From V1-33 sp964523105 (GTDB lineage: Bacteria > Verrucomicrobiota > Verrucomicrobiia > Verrucomicrobiales > V1-33): a stretch of 64,000 bases of DNA. Below, piece after piece: positions 35,901-43,733 of the stretch. Positions within the stretch are counted from its first letter, which is position 1, and each line of letters begins with the position of its first letter. The notes beneath the pieces are model-generated. The model ran no database searches and was not told where the DNA came from. It saw nothing but the letters and a program-made list of their open reading frames with translations. The stretch is from the NCBI GenBank assembly GCA_964523105.1, contig CAZFZN010000011.1, forward strand, positions 62,001-126,000, read 5' to 3'. The position numbers and the translations under genes are program-made.

Positions 35901-36182
35901 GCCCGGCCTTTCCGGACCTGCGGACGGGACCGCCGCTACGTGATCGCCTCGCGGCTGATTTTCGGATAGAGCCGGCACAGCAGTTCCACGGCGGCGCTGG
36001 AAAGAATGGCTTCGGCGGTGCCGGCGAGGACTTCGGGCCGGGCCTCTTTTTCTCCGGCCCGCTTCCAGAGGGCGTCGAGTTCGCTGCGGTGCGTGGCGAT
36101 CACGGATTTGGCGGCGGCGGGCCAGTGGGCGGGATGCTCGCCGTCTTTCCACTCTCCGCGGCCGCGTCCGATGTGAGCCACG
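35901..36182. repeat. Direct duplication, copy 1 (282 bp)
   Basis: This matches 37640-37921 at a constant offset of 1739 bp with three mismatches seen by eye (near 36155 and 36172). It contains the 3' end of the DUF3482 GTPase gene plus 35 bp beyond its stop. The two copies flank the PIN-type toxin-antitoxin module. Confidence 0.95.
35936..36182 (-). pseudogene. Duplicated 3' fragment of the DUF3482 GTPase gene
   Basis: The last 82 codons of the GTPase gene at 37675-39120 recur here, ending with the same TAG. The frame stays open upstream to about 36364, but that part is unrelated sequence running over the toxin-antitoxin promoter, so no functional product is expected. Confidence 0.85.
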
Positions 36183-36247
36183 ACATTTCGGCAACGCACC
36201 GCCAACTCCCGATTCGCCGCCGCAAACCCCGCGGGGCTGAGCTTGCC

Positions 36248-36307
36248 GGTATGGCAGCGGGGAGGGTCCGGGGTGCTTGTCGGGAGTCGTCTGGCCGCTG
36301 CCATACC
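36248..36307. repeat. 13-bp inverted repeat next to the duplication
   Basis: GGTATGGCAGCGG (36248-36260) is inverted at 36295-36307, separated by 34 bases. It lies between the duplicated fragment and the antitoxin promoter. A terminator for upstream minus-strand reading or a recombination end are both possible. Confidence 0.6.
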
Positions 36308-36325
36308 TGGGAACTGGCAGGGGGC

Positions 36326-36360
36326 TTGACAGACACGCCATGTGCTCCAACAATGGAGCA
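36326..36360 (+). promoter_or_regulatory. Toxin-antitoxin promoter and operator
   Basis: TTGACA (36326-36331) is followed after 17 bp by AACAAT (36349-36354), a fair -10 box. The -10 lies within a perfect palindrome TGCTCCA-ACAA-TGGAGCA (36343-36360), which is a good operator for the antitoxin. The predicted start of transcription is within a few bases of the ATG at 36363, so the mRNA would be almost leaderless. Confidence 0.65.
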
Positions 36361-36362
36361 TC

Positions 36363-36614
36363 ATGAGAACAGCAACCGTTCGTGACCTAAGGAACCGTTA
36401 CACCATCCTTTTGAGTTGGATCGGAGCGGGAGAAGAAATTGTCATCACACAGAGAGGGAAAGCCATAGCCCGGCTCATTCCGGAGCAGGATAAGCAAACT
36501 CAGACAGTGGACTGGACCCAAAGCCCCGCTGTAAAACGAGACAGATCAGGGGCGCGAGTGATGTCGGCGGCAGAATCACTGGAAATCCTCCATGAGGCCT
36601 CCGGAAAATGGTAA
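36363..36614 (+). CDS. Phd/YefM-type antitoxin
   Basis: An 83-residue protein. MRTATVRDLRNRY and GEEIVITQRGKAIARLIP are the standard Phd/YefM DNA-binding region; the C-terminal part (VMSAAESLEILHEASGKW) would wrap the toxin. It neutralises the PIN toxin and represses the operon through the palindrome just upstream. It overlaps the toxin gene by 7 bp. Confidence 0.9.
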   Translation: MRTATVRDLRNRYTILLSWIGAGEEIVITQRGKAIARLIPEQDKQTQTVDWTQSPAVKRDRSGARVMSAAESLEILHEASGKW

Positions 36615-37042
36615 TCTGCGCAGACACCAGTTTTCTATTTTCCCTATACGGGAACGATGCTCACACGGCCCGGGCGGTAGCTTGGGTGAAATCCCAACGA
36701 AGCGCTCTGACCCTCACTGCCCTGGGTGAGTATGAGCTGGCCAATGCCCTCCGCTTCTCTGAGTTTCGGAAAGGGATCGCGCCGGGCGAGGCGGCTTTGT
36801 TCTGGGCGCAGTTTGAGGCCGACCGGGCTAGTGGCAGACTCCATATCCAGGTCTGCAACCTCGCGGACGTGGTCGATGAGGCCAAAAGACTTTCCGCCAC
36901 GTACACTCTCACCGGAGGACACCGCGGTTTTGATATACTGCATGTCGCAACGGCACTGATTGTGAAGGCTGAGCAGTTTCTGACATTCGATGGGAACCAG
37001 AAGAAACTCGCCGTGGCGGAAGGGCTCGTGGTGCCAGTATGA
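36608..37042 (+). CDS. PIN-domain (VapC-like) toxin ribonuclease
   Basis: A 144-residue PIN-domain protein. The acidic active-site residues are visible in CADTSFLF (Asp6), EYELANA (near 42-48), FDILHVATA (near 116) and LTFDGNQ (near 130). It would cleave tRNA or other RNA when free of antitoxin. All key residues are present, so it is probably functional. It has lower GC than its neighbours and lies between duplicated segments, which suggests acquisition. Confidence 0.9.
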   Translation: MVICADTSFLFSLYGNDAHTARAVAWVKSQRSALTLTALGEYELANALRFSEFRKGIAPGEAALFWAQFEADRASGRLHIQVCNLADVVDEAKRLSATYTLTGGHRGFDILHVATALIVKAEQFLTFDGNQKKLAVAEGLVVPV

Positions 37043-37156
37043 TGGGGGCATGGGGTCGGGGAATGGGGAATGGTACTGGTGTGCAAAATCTGCCAGACGG
37101 CAGTGCCGCTCTTATCCAAATCCGGTGAGCAGTTTCCAGCGGGCTTCCGGGACAGT

Positions 37157-37373
37157 AAACCTTAAGAGGAAAATGGAACCACGAATGGACCCGGATAAAT
37201 ACAGATGCTCAGCAAGTTGTGATGACGTGAATCTTCCTCCGCAAAGTGAATCCGAAATCATGCGTAAATCCGTGTTAATCAGCGTCCATTTGGCTCATCA
37301 GTTAAGATGAAATGTTCGCCTGTCTTCCTTCGGTCGGCTGTGGTTTTCTTCTTCTCCATTTTCCCTTCCAGGG
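37157..37373. repeat. MITE-like repeat, copy 1 (family F core)
   Basis: This runs from CTTAAGAGGAAAATGGAACC to CTCCATTTTCCCTTCCAGG, which are inverted relative to each other, and has ACCACGAATGGACCCGGAT inside. A second copy follows at 37454. No gene was found between 37043 and 37639; these repeats fill most of that gap. Confidence 0.75.
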
Positions 37374-37453
37374 TAAAAGCTCAGCGCCGCAACCCGGGAC
37401 CTCGCCCGGCATCCGAAACGCGCCCTCGCCTGCCTCAGCAACCAGCGGAATGC

Positions 37454-37625
37454 TTAACCTTAAAAGGGAAATGGAACCACGGATGGACTTGGATGATCAC
37501 GGATACTCAGCAAGTTGTGTTCACGGGAATCCTCCTCCGGGGAGTGAATCCGAACTCATGCGTCAATCCGAGTCAATCAGTGTCCAGCTGCGGTTTTCTT
37601 CCTCTCCATTTTCCATTTCAGGCTT
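37454..37625. repeat. MITE-like repeat, copy 2 (family F core)
   Basis: Same organisation and orientation as the copy at 37157, with ACCACGGATGGACTTGGAT inside and TCTCCATTTTCC at the right end. It is about 45 bp shorter through an internal deletion. It ends 15 bp before the second copy of the 282-bp duplication. Confidence 0.75.
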
Positions 37626-37639
37626 AGCCCCAACCAAAC

Positions 37640-37921
37640 GCCCGGCCTTTCCGGACCTGCGGACGGGACCGCCGCTACGTGATCGCCTCGCGGCTGATTT
37701 TCGGATAGAGCCGGCACAGCAGTTCCACGGCGGCGCTGGAAAGAATGGCTTCGGCGGTGCCGGCGAGGACTTCGGGCCGGGCCTCTTTTTCTCCGGCCCG
37801 CTTCCAGAGGGCGTCGAGTTCGCTGCGGTGCGTGGCGATCACGGATTTGGCGGCGGCGGGCCAGTGGGCGGGATGCTCGCCGTCTTTCCACTCGCCGCGG
37901 CCGCGTCCGAAATGAGCCACG
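37640..37921. repeat. Direct duplication, copy 2 (282 bp)
   Basis: The partner of 35901-36182, here in its native context at the 3' end of the full-length GTPase gene. Confidence 0.95.
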
Positions 37922-39120
37922 GCGAGATAGGTCACGAGAATGAGTTCCGCCTGGGCGGCGAAGTGTTCCTGCGTCCAGCGCACTGCGTTGTCCTCGCCGC
38001 GTGTCAGATTGTAGCCCCGGGCCAGCAGCCATGAACCCGCTCCGCCCAGGAAAAAGCCGGCGACCGTGCCGCCGCCGAAGGTCATGCCGCCGGTTTTCAA
38101 GTCGGCGAGAAGTCCGCCCGCGGCCCCTGACAAAGCGGCCCCGACGGCGCCCCAGAGCGATTCGTTGACCTTCTGCGGCACGCCGATGGCGTTCGTTCCG
38201 CCGGGCTTGATGCTTTCGCTGGTGTGGCCTTCGAGTCCGTGCAGGCGAATCAGTTCATCCGTGGCCGCGATGCTGCGCGCGGCGAGGCGTTCGGTGAGCT
38301 GCTTCCTCGCTTCGTCCATCTCGTCGTCGATCTGGCCGCGGCCGACTCCGATCTTCTGCAGGAGCGATTCCTTGCTGACGGTGACGCGGTCCACGGCGCT
38401 TTCCGCGAGCTGCCGGCCCAGTGTTTTCATGCTGCGGCGGAAGACGTCCAAGTTCTTTTCCCGCCACGCAAGCCGCAGCCGGTTGAATTCGTCACGCCGC
38501 CATTCGTGCAGCACGTGAAAGATGACTTCCATCAGCGCCTCCTCCTGGACCCAGCAGCGCGCAAAGGCATCCAGCCCGAGCACGGCTTTGACGACGCTGA
38601 ATTTCTCAAGGTGGAAGCGCCAGTCCGCTTCATCCATGTCCTCCTCGGCCGCGGGCCGCGGCGGGCCTGTCTGATTGAGCAGAAGGATGACCGGCTTGCC
38701 GATCCATGTGAGGATTTCCATCTCCATGTCCACATAGCCGCCGGCCACCGGCTTCTCTGAGGCATTGACCAGATAGAGCACGACATCGGCTTCGCTCTGC
38801 ACGTTTTTGATCGCCTGCTGACTGCACCAAAGCGGGCGGTCGCGAAAGCGGTCCCACAGCTGCTTGAGCATCCAGCGGACCGGGCTGCCGGAAAGCTTGA
38901 GCCGCTTGAGCAGCTTGGGAGTGCTGCCAAATCCGGGCGTATCCCACAGCAGGAGCTGGCGGCCGCCGGACTCGATCAAGGTGTAGGAGGTGGCGACATC
39001 GGTCACATGCTCCTGGTCGAGCGTGTCCCCCACATCGCGCCGCAGCAGTGTGCGGGCGAGCGTCGTCTTGCCCACATTGGTGTGGGAAATGAGACTGAGG
39101 GTGATGGCGTCGGCGGGCAC
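37675..39120 (-). CDS. DUF3482-containing GTPase
   Basis: A 481-residue GTPase of the Era-like group. The P-loop is SHTNVGKTT (12-20), switch II is DTPGFG (60-65), and LLNQTG is in the position of NKxD. The C-terminal half (about 290 on), with the glycine-rich AALSGAAGGLLADLKTGG, matches DUF3482. Such GTPases are found beside DUF2868 proteins, as here. The cellular role is unknown. The start is GTG at 39120. Its last 82 codons are duplicated at 35936-36182. Confidence 0.88.
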   Translation of the reverse strand: MPADAITLSLISHTNVGKTTLARTLLRRDVGDTLDQEHVTDVATSYTLIESGGRQLLLWDTPGFGSTPKLLKRLKLSGSPVRWMLKQLWDRFRDRPLWCSQQAIKNVQSEADVVLYLVNASEKPVAGGYVDMEMEILTWIGKPVILLLNQTGPPRPAAEEDMDEADWRFHLEKFSVVKAVLGLDAFARCWVQEEALMEVIFHVLHEWRRDEFNRLRLAWREKNLDVFRRSMKTLGRQLAESAVDRVTVSKESLLQKIGVGRGQIDDEMDEARKQLTERLAARSIAATDELIRLHGLEGHTSESIKPGGTNAIGVPQKVNESLWGAVGAALSGAAGGLLADLKTGGMTFGGGTVAGFFLGGAGSWLLARGYNLTRGEDNAVRWTQEHFAAQAELILVTYLAVAHFGRGRGEWKDGEHPAHWPAAAKSVIATHRSELDALWKRAGEKEARPEVLAGTAEAILSSAAVELLCRLYPKISREAIT

Positions 39121-39129
39121 GGCGAATGG

Positions 39130-40506
39130 TCAGGAAGAAATGGAGCGGACGGCGGCGGCGGGATCGCGTCGCGCGGCTTCATCGAGCAGCAAAACGGGAA
39201 ATGAACCGGCGGCGGCCTTCTCCCATGCCGCGCGGCGCGCGCTGAGCCGCTGCGCGTATTCCGGCAGCGCGCGGAAGCGGCTCTCAAACGACCCGGCATC
39301 GAGCACGAGCAGCCGGCGCGCCCGGTCCGGCACCGCGGCGGCGGCCTCCTGGAGCAGCGCGCCGTGGATTTCGGATTCCGGTGTCACAGTCAGGGGGAGG
39401 ATGATCGCGAGCCGTTCCGGCGCCGGCGGCGGGACGGCATTGTCCTCGCTGCCGTAGGCCAGCGGCTTGAGAAAGTCGGCCCCGATGTGCGTGCCCCAGT
39501 GATGCTGCAGCACGAGCCGCAGGACGTCGCGGGTGCGGGTCTCCGGCTCGTAATGCACCGGCAGCACGTCGGCCTTCTGCGTTCCCCCGGCGGCCATGCC
39601 GCGGCAAACCTGGAGCCAGGCACCGAATTCCGCGCGGTAGTCCGGCTGCGATTTCTCCGCCTGGAGCCGCGCCATGTTCATCAGGATGAGACGCGGGATG
39701 CCGATGAAGATCAGTGCACTCGCCGCCCAGAGATGAATCCACGGCGCGGCGGGCTGCCTGTCACCTTTTTTGCCGGGATCGGGAACTGCAATGCCGGTGA
39801 GCAGTGAGGCCGGCCCGAGCACCGCGGCGGTGAGACTCCGCACCGCCGGACGTTCCAGAAAAGTGCTCTCCCAGGACGCCTTGTACTCTTTGGTCAGGCC
39901 GCGGACATACATGCCGCTGACAAGTCCCAGCGCGAGCGCGAGCGCGGCGAGGTGGAGAATGAACTTCGCTTTCGCAGCGGCACGCGGCTTTTCCCACGCC
40001 TGCACGCGCACCGTGTATTCGGCCTGCGCGACAGCCAGCGCGTCCGCCCCCGGGACGCGGCGCGGCGCCGCGGGAACCTCCGCCGGCCGGCGCCTCGACT
40101 TCCAGTCGAACCACAGGCTCAGCACACACACGCTGAGATTCCACAGAATCAGACCGAGCAGCGGAAAGGCGAGCAGATTGAGCGTGCCCGCGGTGCCGAG
40201 TTCGTTGGTCATCCATCCCAGCGCCAGGGCGGCGGCCAGCGTGGCCACCGGCGTCCACGGCGGCAGTTTCTCCAGCCAGCCCGCGGGCGCGACCGGCGGA
40301 GCTTCGGGAACCCCGGGCGCATCGGCCAGCAGGGCGGCGCGGCGGCTCAAAAACGCGGCATCGTCCGCGTCCTTCACCGCGCGGCTGGCACTGACCCGGG
40401 CTTCGGCGGGAACCACCGCTCCCGAGGCATCCGCCTCTTCAAGACAGCGCATCCAGAGCACCTGACGGGCTTCGTCCGGGCGGAGGGGGAGGCGGCTGAG
40501 GGACAT
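39130..40506 (-). CDS. DUF2868 membrane protein
   Basis: A 458-residue protein with paired transmembrane segments near residues 100-150 (VATLAAALALGWM, LLAFPLLGLILWNLSVCVLSLW) and two more in the middle, and a soluble C-terminal domain, matching DUF2868. It lies 10 bp upstream of the DUF3482 GTPase gene and is its usual partner. The pair probably forms a membrane-attached complex; the function is unknown. ATG 40506 is the preferred start. Confidence 0.87.
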   Translation of the reverse strand: MSLSRLPLRPDEARQVLWMRCLEEADASGAVVPAEARVSASRAVKDADDAAFLSRRAALLADAPGVPEAPPVAPAGWLEKLPPWTPVATLAAALALGWMTNELGTAGTLNLLAFPLLGLILWNLSVCVLSLWFDWKSRRRPAEVPAAPRRVPGADALAVAQAEYTVRVQAWEKPRAAAKAKFILHLAALALALGLVSGMYVRGLTKEYKASWESTFLERPAVRSLTAAVLGPASLLTGIAVPDPGKKGDRQPAAPWIHLWAASALIFIGIPRLILMNMARLQAEKSQPDYRAEFGAWLQVCRGMAAGGTQKADVLPVHYEPETRTRDVLRLVLQHHWGTHIGADFLKPLAYGSEDNAVPPPAPERLAIILPLTVTPESEIHGALLQEAAAAVPDRARRLLVLDAGSFESRFRALPEYAQRLSARRAAWEKAAAGSFPVLLLDEAARRDPAAAVRSISS

Positions 40507-40548
40507 AGCACTCGGGCGCATGTCTCGCACGCCCGGAATAAAAACGAA

Positions 40549-40644
40549 TCAGTTCTTCCCCTTCACCAGATAAGCGAAGGCAATGCCGCCAAGGGCGAAG
40601 AAGATCGCGACGTAGATGAGAGCAAGTGTGATATCGGAAACCAT
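40549..40644 (-). CDS. 31-residue single-span membrane peptide
   Basis: MVSDITLALIYVAIFFALGG then IAFAYLVKGKN: one transmembrane helix with a basic C-terminus. It lies 42 bp upstream of the DUF2868 gene on the same strand. No family was recognised; its size recalls small subunits of membrane complexes. Confidence 0.5.
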   Translation of the reverse strand: MVSDITLALIYVAIFFALGGIAFAYLVKGKN

Positions 40645-40706
40645 GAGCCAAGGTTTATGCGCTGCCGCCGGGGATGCCAGTGGATTTTTCGGAATCGCAG
40701 CGGTGC

Positions 40707-43487
40707 TCAGCGGCCAATTACCACGGAGACTTCCGCTTTGCGCAGCAGGGTCTGGACGCCGACGCCGCCGTTGCTGCAGAGGTAGCCGGGACGCCAGGTT
40801 TTTTCGATGCGGGTGCCTTCGCCGCCGTCGTTGCGGTTTTCCACGATCTGGATCCTCTTGCGCGCGGAAACGTCCACCACGAATCCCGGCTCGAAGGTGA
40901 AGGGCGAGACGCAGTATTCGCCGAGCAGGTCCATGAGCCCCGCGCGGAAGATGCTCCACTGCTCGATGAGCTCGCGCGAGCCGTTGTGAGTTTGTTGATA
41001 GTGGATGAGATCATCGAGGAGGTCCACCTGCTTGATGATGGCCTTGGCCATGTCGTGGGCGGTGCCCCAGTTGGCATCGGGGGCATCGGCGAAGGTGCGG
41101 CGCCGTTCCTCCAGCGAGCGGACGCGTTCCTCGAGTTCGGTCGCGCGGGTCTGCAGGGCGGCGCAGTCGGCGCGCAGCTGCTCGGCTGCGGCGGCCTCCG
41201 CGCGGGCGGCGGCCACCTGTTTATCCAGCGCCTCGTGACTGGCCTTGGCGGCAGCGAGGGCACGGCTCGCGGAGGTGCGCTGTTCTGTCAGGGCCGTGAT
41301 TTCGGAAGCCAGGGTGGCCAGGAGGATTCTGCTGGACTCGACCTCTTTGCCGGCCTGCAGAGCCGCTTCCCGGGCTTCGCGGGCCCGGGCGGCGTCCGTG
41401 GCCGCGGCGGCGGCTTCGGCTTCCAACTCTGCGAGTTCGGCGCGGCGCGTCGCGAGGGCGGCGGTCGCGGCGGTGATGTCCGACTGCAGCCGGTTCAGTT
41501 CCTGCTGCCCCGCGGCGAGGTTCTCCTGCTGACTCGCGAGAGCGGTGACTTCATCGCCGAGGGCGGCCTTGGATTTTGTGAGGCGGGAAATGGCGTCGTC
41601 CAGCGCGGCGAGTTCCTGACGCGCGGCATCGAGGCGTGCGGTGACGCCCGCCGCCTCAGACTCTGCGGCCGCGACTTTATCCTGACGTTCTTTGACTGCA
41701 GACTCCAGCGCCTCCGCTTCGCCCCGGGCTTTGTCCAAACGGCCGGTGGCGGCGGTGAACGATGCTTCGACTGCGGCAAGACGGTCGTTCGCGGCGGCAA
41801 TGGCGGACTCCTTTTCCGTCAGGGTTTGCTGCACCGCGGCGAGTTCCTGATCCGCCTCTGCGCGCCGGGAAGCCAGTTCACTTTCGCACGCGCTGCGAAG
41901 CGATTCGATCTCAGCGGTCGCGGTGGATTTTGCTTTCGCGAGGTCTTCGAGTTCCGCCGTCAGCCGGGTAATGCGGTCGGCGCACTGCTGCGATTCCTTT
42001 TGAACTTCGGCCAGCTCGGCGGTGACCGACTCCCGCTGCCTGGCTGCTGCGGCGGCCTCTTCCTCTGCGACACGCCTATTATCCATCGCGGCAGTCGTGG
42101 CGGCTTCGATTTCCAACAGTTTGGCCCGGGCTTCGTCCACGCGTTGCAGCTGATCCGCGGAGGACTTCAATTTGGCCTCCGCGAGCTTAATGTCGGCCAT
42201 GAGCGTATCGCGCCGCGCAGCTGCTTCGGCGGCTTCCGATGCCGTCTTGTCCAGGCCGGCAGCGGCAACAGCGGCGGCGCTTTCGTGCTCCGCGCGGCGG
42301 CTGGCGGCGGCATCGGCTTCGGTCCTTGCCGCTTCCAGCTTTTGGGTCAGGTCCGCCAGTTCGGCTTCGCGCGAAGTGAGGGATGCCGTCCCGGCGGCGA
42401 TCTGCGATTCGATCTGCTGGAGTTTCTGTTCGGCGGCGGCGGCCGCGGCGAGGGCATTTGTCTGACCGGCGCGGGCGGCGGCGGCGGCCTCCTGAAGCTG
42501 CGCGAGTTCCGCGGCGGCCGCACCGGCATTTTTTTCCGTCTCCTGGAGCGAAGCAAGCGCGGCAGCATTGCGCGCCGCGAGGTCATCGGCTTCGCGGAGC
42601 GCGGCTTTCATCCGTTCGGACACTGCCGCCAGCCCCGACTCTTCATTGCGCAGCGCGAGCAGGTGCTCTTCCCCGCTCTTCAAATCGATGGCCGCTTTGG
42701 CGGCGGCGGCTTTCAGCCCGGCGATGCGGTCCTCGATCTCTTTTTCCCCGGAACGGAGCTGTTCCAGGCGGGCCTTCGCCACACCGGCGGCGGCGGATTC
42801 CTCCTTCTCGAGATCCAGTTGCAGCCTCTCGATGCGGCTGCGCAATTCCCCGGCCTCGCGCTCGCCCTGGAGCCGGAGCCGGGCCTGCATTTGTTCCTCC
42901 GACTCGCGTTCCTGCCGCAGGGTCTTGATCTGCCCGGTCAGTTCCTTCGCCTCATCGCGCAGTGCGGCGAGTTCCGTCCTCACCTGGAGCAGTTCGTGCC
43001 GCAGGGCCGCGTCGTCGCGGGACGGGACCGGTGCGGTCGCAGTGGACGCGCGGTTGGAGACCGGCGGCAGCGGCACCGGTGTGGTGGCCTCGGGCGGCCG
43101 CGCCGGACTGCCGAGTGCCGGGGGCGGGACCGGTTTTGCCAGCCGCGGACCTTTCAGGGTCGGCGCGGGCAGTTCCTTCCGGGGCGGCAGGGTTTCGGGA
43201 ACGGGGTCGTAAATCGCCTCCAGCTGCCCGAAAACGATCACATCCCCCGGCCGCAGCGGAGCATTCTTGATGCGCTGCCCGTTGACCATGGTGCCATTGC
43301 TGGAATTCAGGTCGCGAACCTCGGCCGTCCCATCGGGCATCATCAGAAACTCGGCGTGGAAGGAACTGATCCAGGAGTTGTCGATGACGATGTCATTGGA
43401 AGCATTGCGCCCCAGCCGCACCCGTTCCCCGGCGAGCGGGAAATCCAGCGATTGGGAGTCGCTCAACTTGAAAACTAACTTCGGCAT
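40707..43487 (-). CDS. FHA-domain protein with a very long coiled coil
   Basis: A 926-residue protein. The N-terminal FHA domain has RLGRNASNDIVIDNSWISS and DLNSSNGTMVNG (25-70), the phosphothreonine-binding signature. A Pro-rich linker (about 95-180) is followed by an Ala/Glu-rich coiled coil of about 600 residues and a globular C-terminus. Membrane spans are absent. It probably binds a phosphoprotein and forms a filament or scaffold. I start at MPKLVFKL (43487). The 934-codon plus-strand frame opposite is an artefact of its codon bias. Confidence 0.88.
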   Translation of the reverse strand: MPKLVFKLSDSQSLDFPLAGERVRLGRNASNDIVIDNSWISSFHAEFLMMPDGTAEVRDLNSSNGTMVNGQRIKNAPLRPGDVIVFGQLEAIYDPVPETLPPRKELPAPTLKGPRLAKPVPPPALGSPARPPEATTPVPLPPVSNRASTATAPVPSRDDAALRHELLQVRTELAALRDEAKELTGQIKTLRQERESEEQMQARLRLQGEREAGELRSRIERLQLDLEKEESAAAGVAKARLEQLRSGEKEIEDRIAGLKAAAAKAAIDLKSGEEHLLALRNEESGLAAVSERMKAALREADDLAARNAAALASLQETEKNAGAAAAELAQLQEAAAAARAGQTNALAAAAAAEQKLQQIESQIAAGTASLTSREAELADLTQKLEAARTEADAAASRRAEHESAAAVAAAGLDKTASEAAEAAARRDTLMADIKLAEAKLKSSADQLQRVDEARAKLLEIEAATTAAMDNRRVAEEEAAAAARQRESVTAELAEVQKESQQCADRITRLTAELEDLAKAKSTATAEIESLRSACESELASRRAEADQELAAVQQTLTEKESAIAAANDRLAAVEASFTAATGRLDKARGEAEALESAVKERQDKVAAAESEAAGVTARLDAARQELAALDDAISRLTKSKAALGDEVTALASQQENLAAGQQELNRLQSDITAATAALATRRAELAELEAEAAAAATDAARAREAREAALQAGKEVESSRILLATLASEITALTEQRTSASRALAAAKASHEALDKQVAAARAEAAAAEQLRADCAALQTRATELEERVRSLEERRRTFADAPDANWGTAHDMAKAIIKQVDLLDDLIHYQQTHNGSRELIEQWSIFRAGLMDLLGEYCVSPFTFEPGFVVDVSARKRIQIVENRNDGGEGTRIEKTWRPGYLCSNGGVGVQTLLRKAEVSVVIGR

Positions 43488-43733
43488 GGGTCGGTAGTGG
43501 GTCCGGGTCGCTTGCCAGGCGGCCAGGTGCTGCCGGGGTCGGCTGACGATGGTCAATCCTTCGAGGGTATTTTGCAAAGCCGGGCGCGGTTTAAGGTTTT
43601 CGGAGCACTTTGGGAAGTCCAAAGTCATTTGGCCGTCAAAATATCACGGAGAATTTAACTTTCCATAATTATTCTGATCGCCACTGATTGGGTAGGACCG
43701 GCGAGGTTCCCGGCACTGCAGCCGCGGAACTCC

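Noticed and set aside
35936..36364. 142-codon minus-strand gene
   Set aside because: Only its 3' part (82 codons) is GTPase sequence from the duplication; the rest runs over the toxin-antitoxin promoter. Recorded as a pseudogene fragment.
40674..43478. 934-codon plus-strand open frame
   Set aside because: It mirrors the FHA/coiled-coil gene; the Ala-rich GCG/CGC codons leave the opposite strand free of stops. The FHA motifs on the minus strand are decisive.
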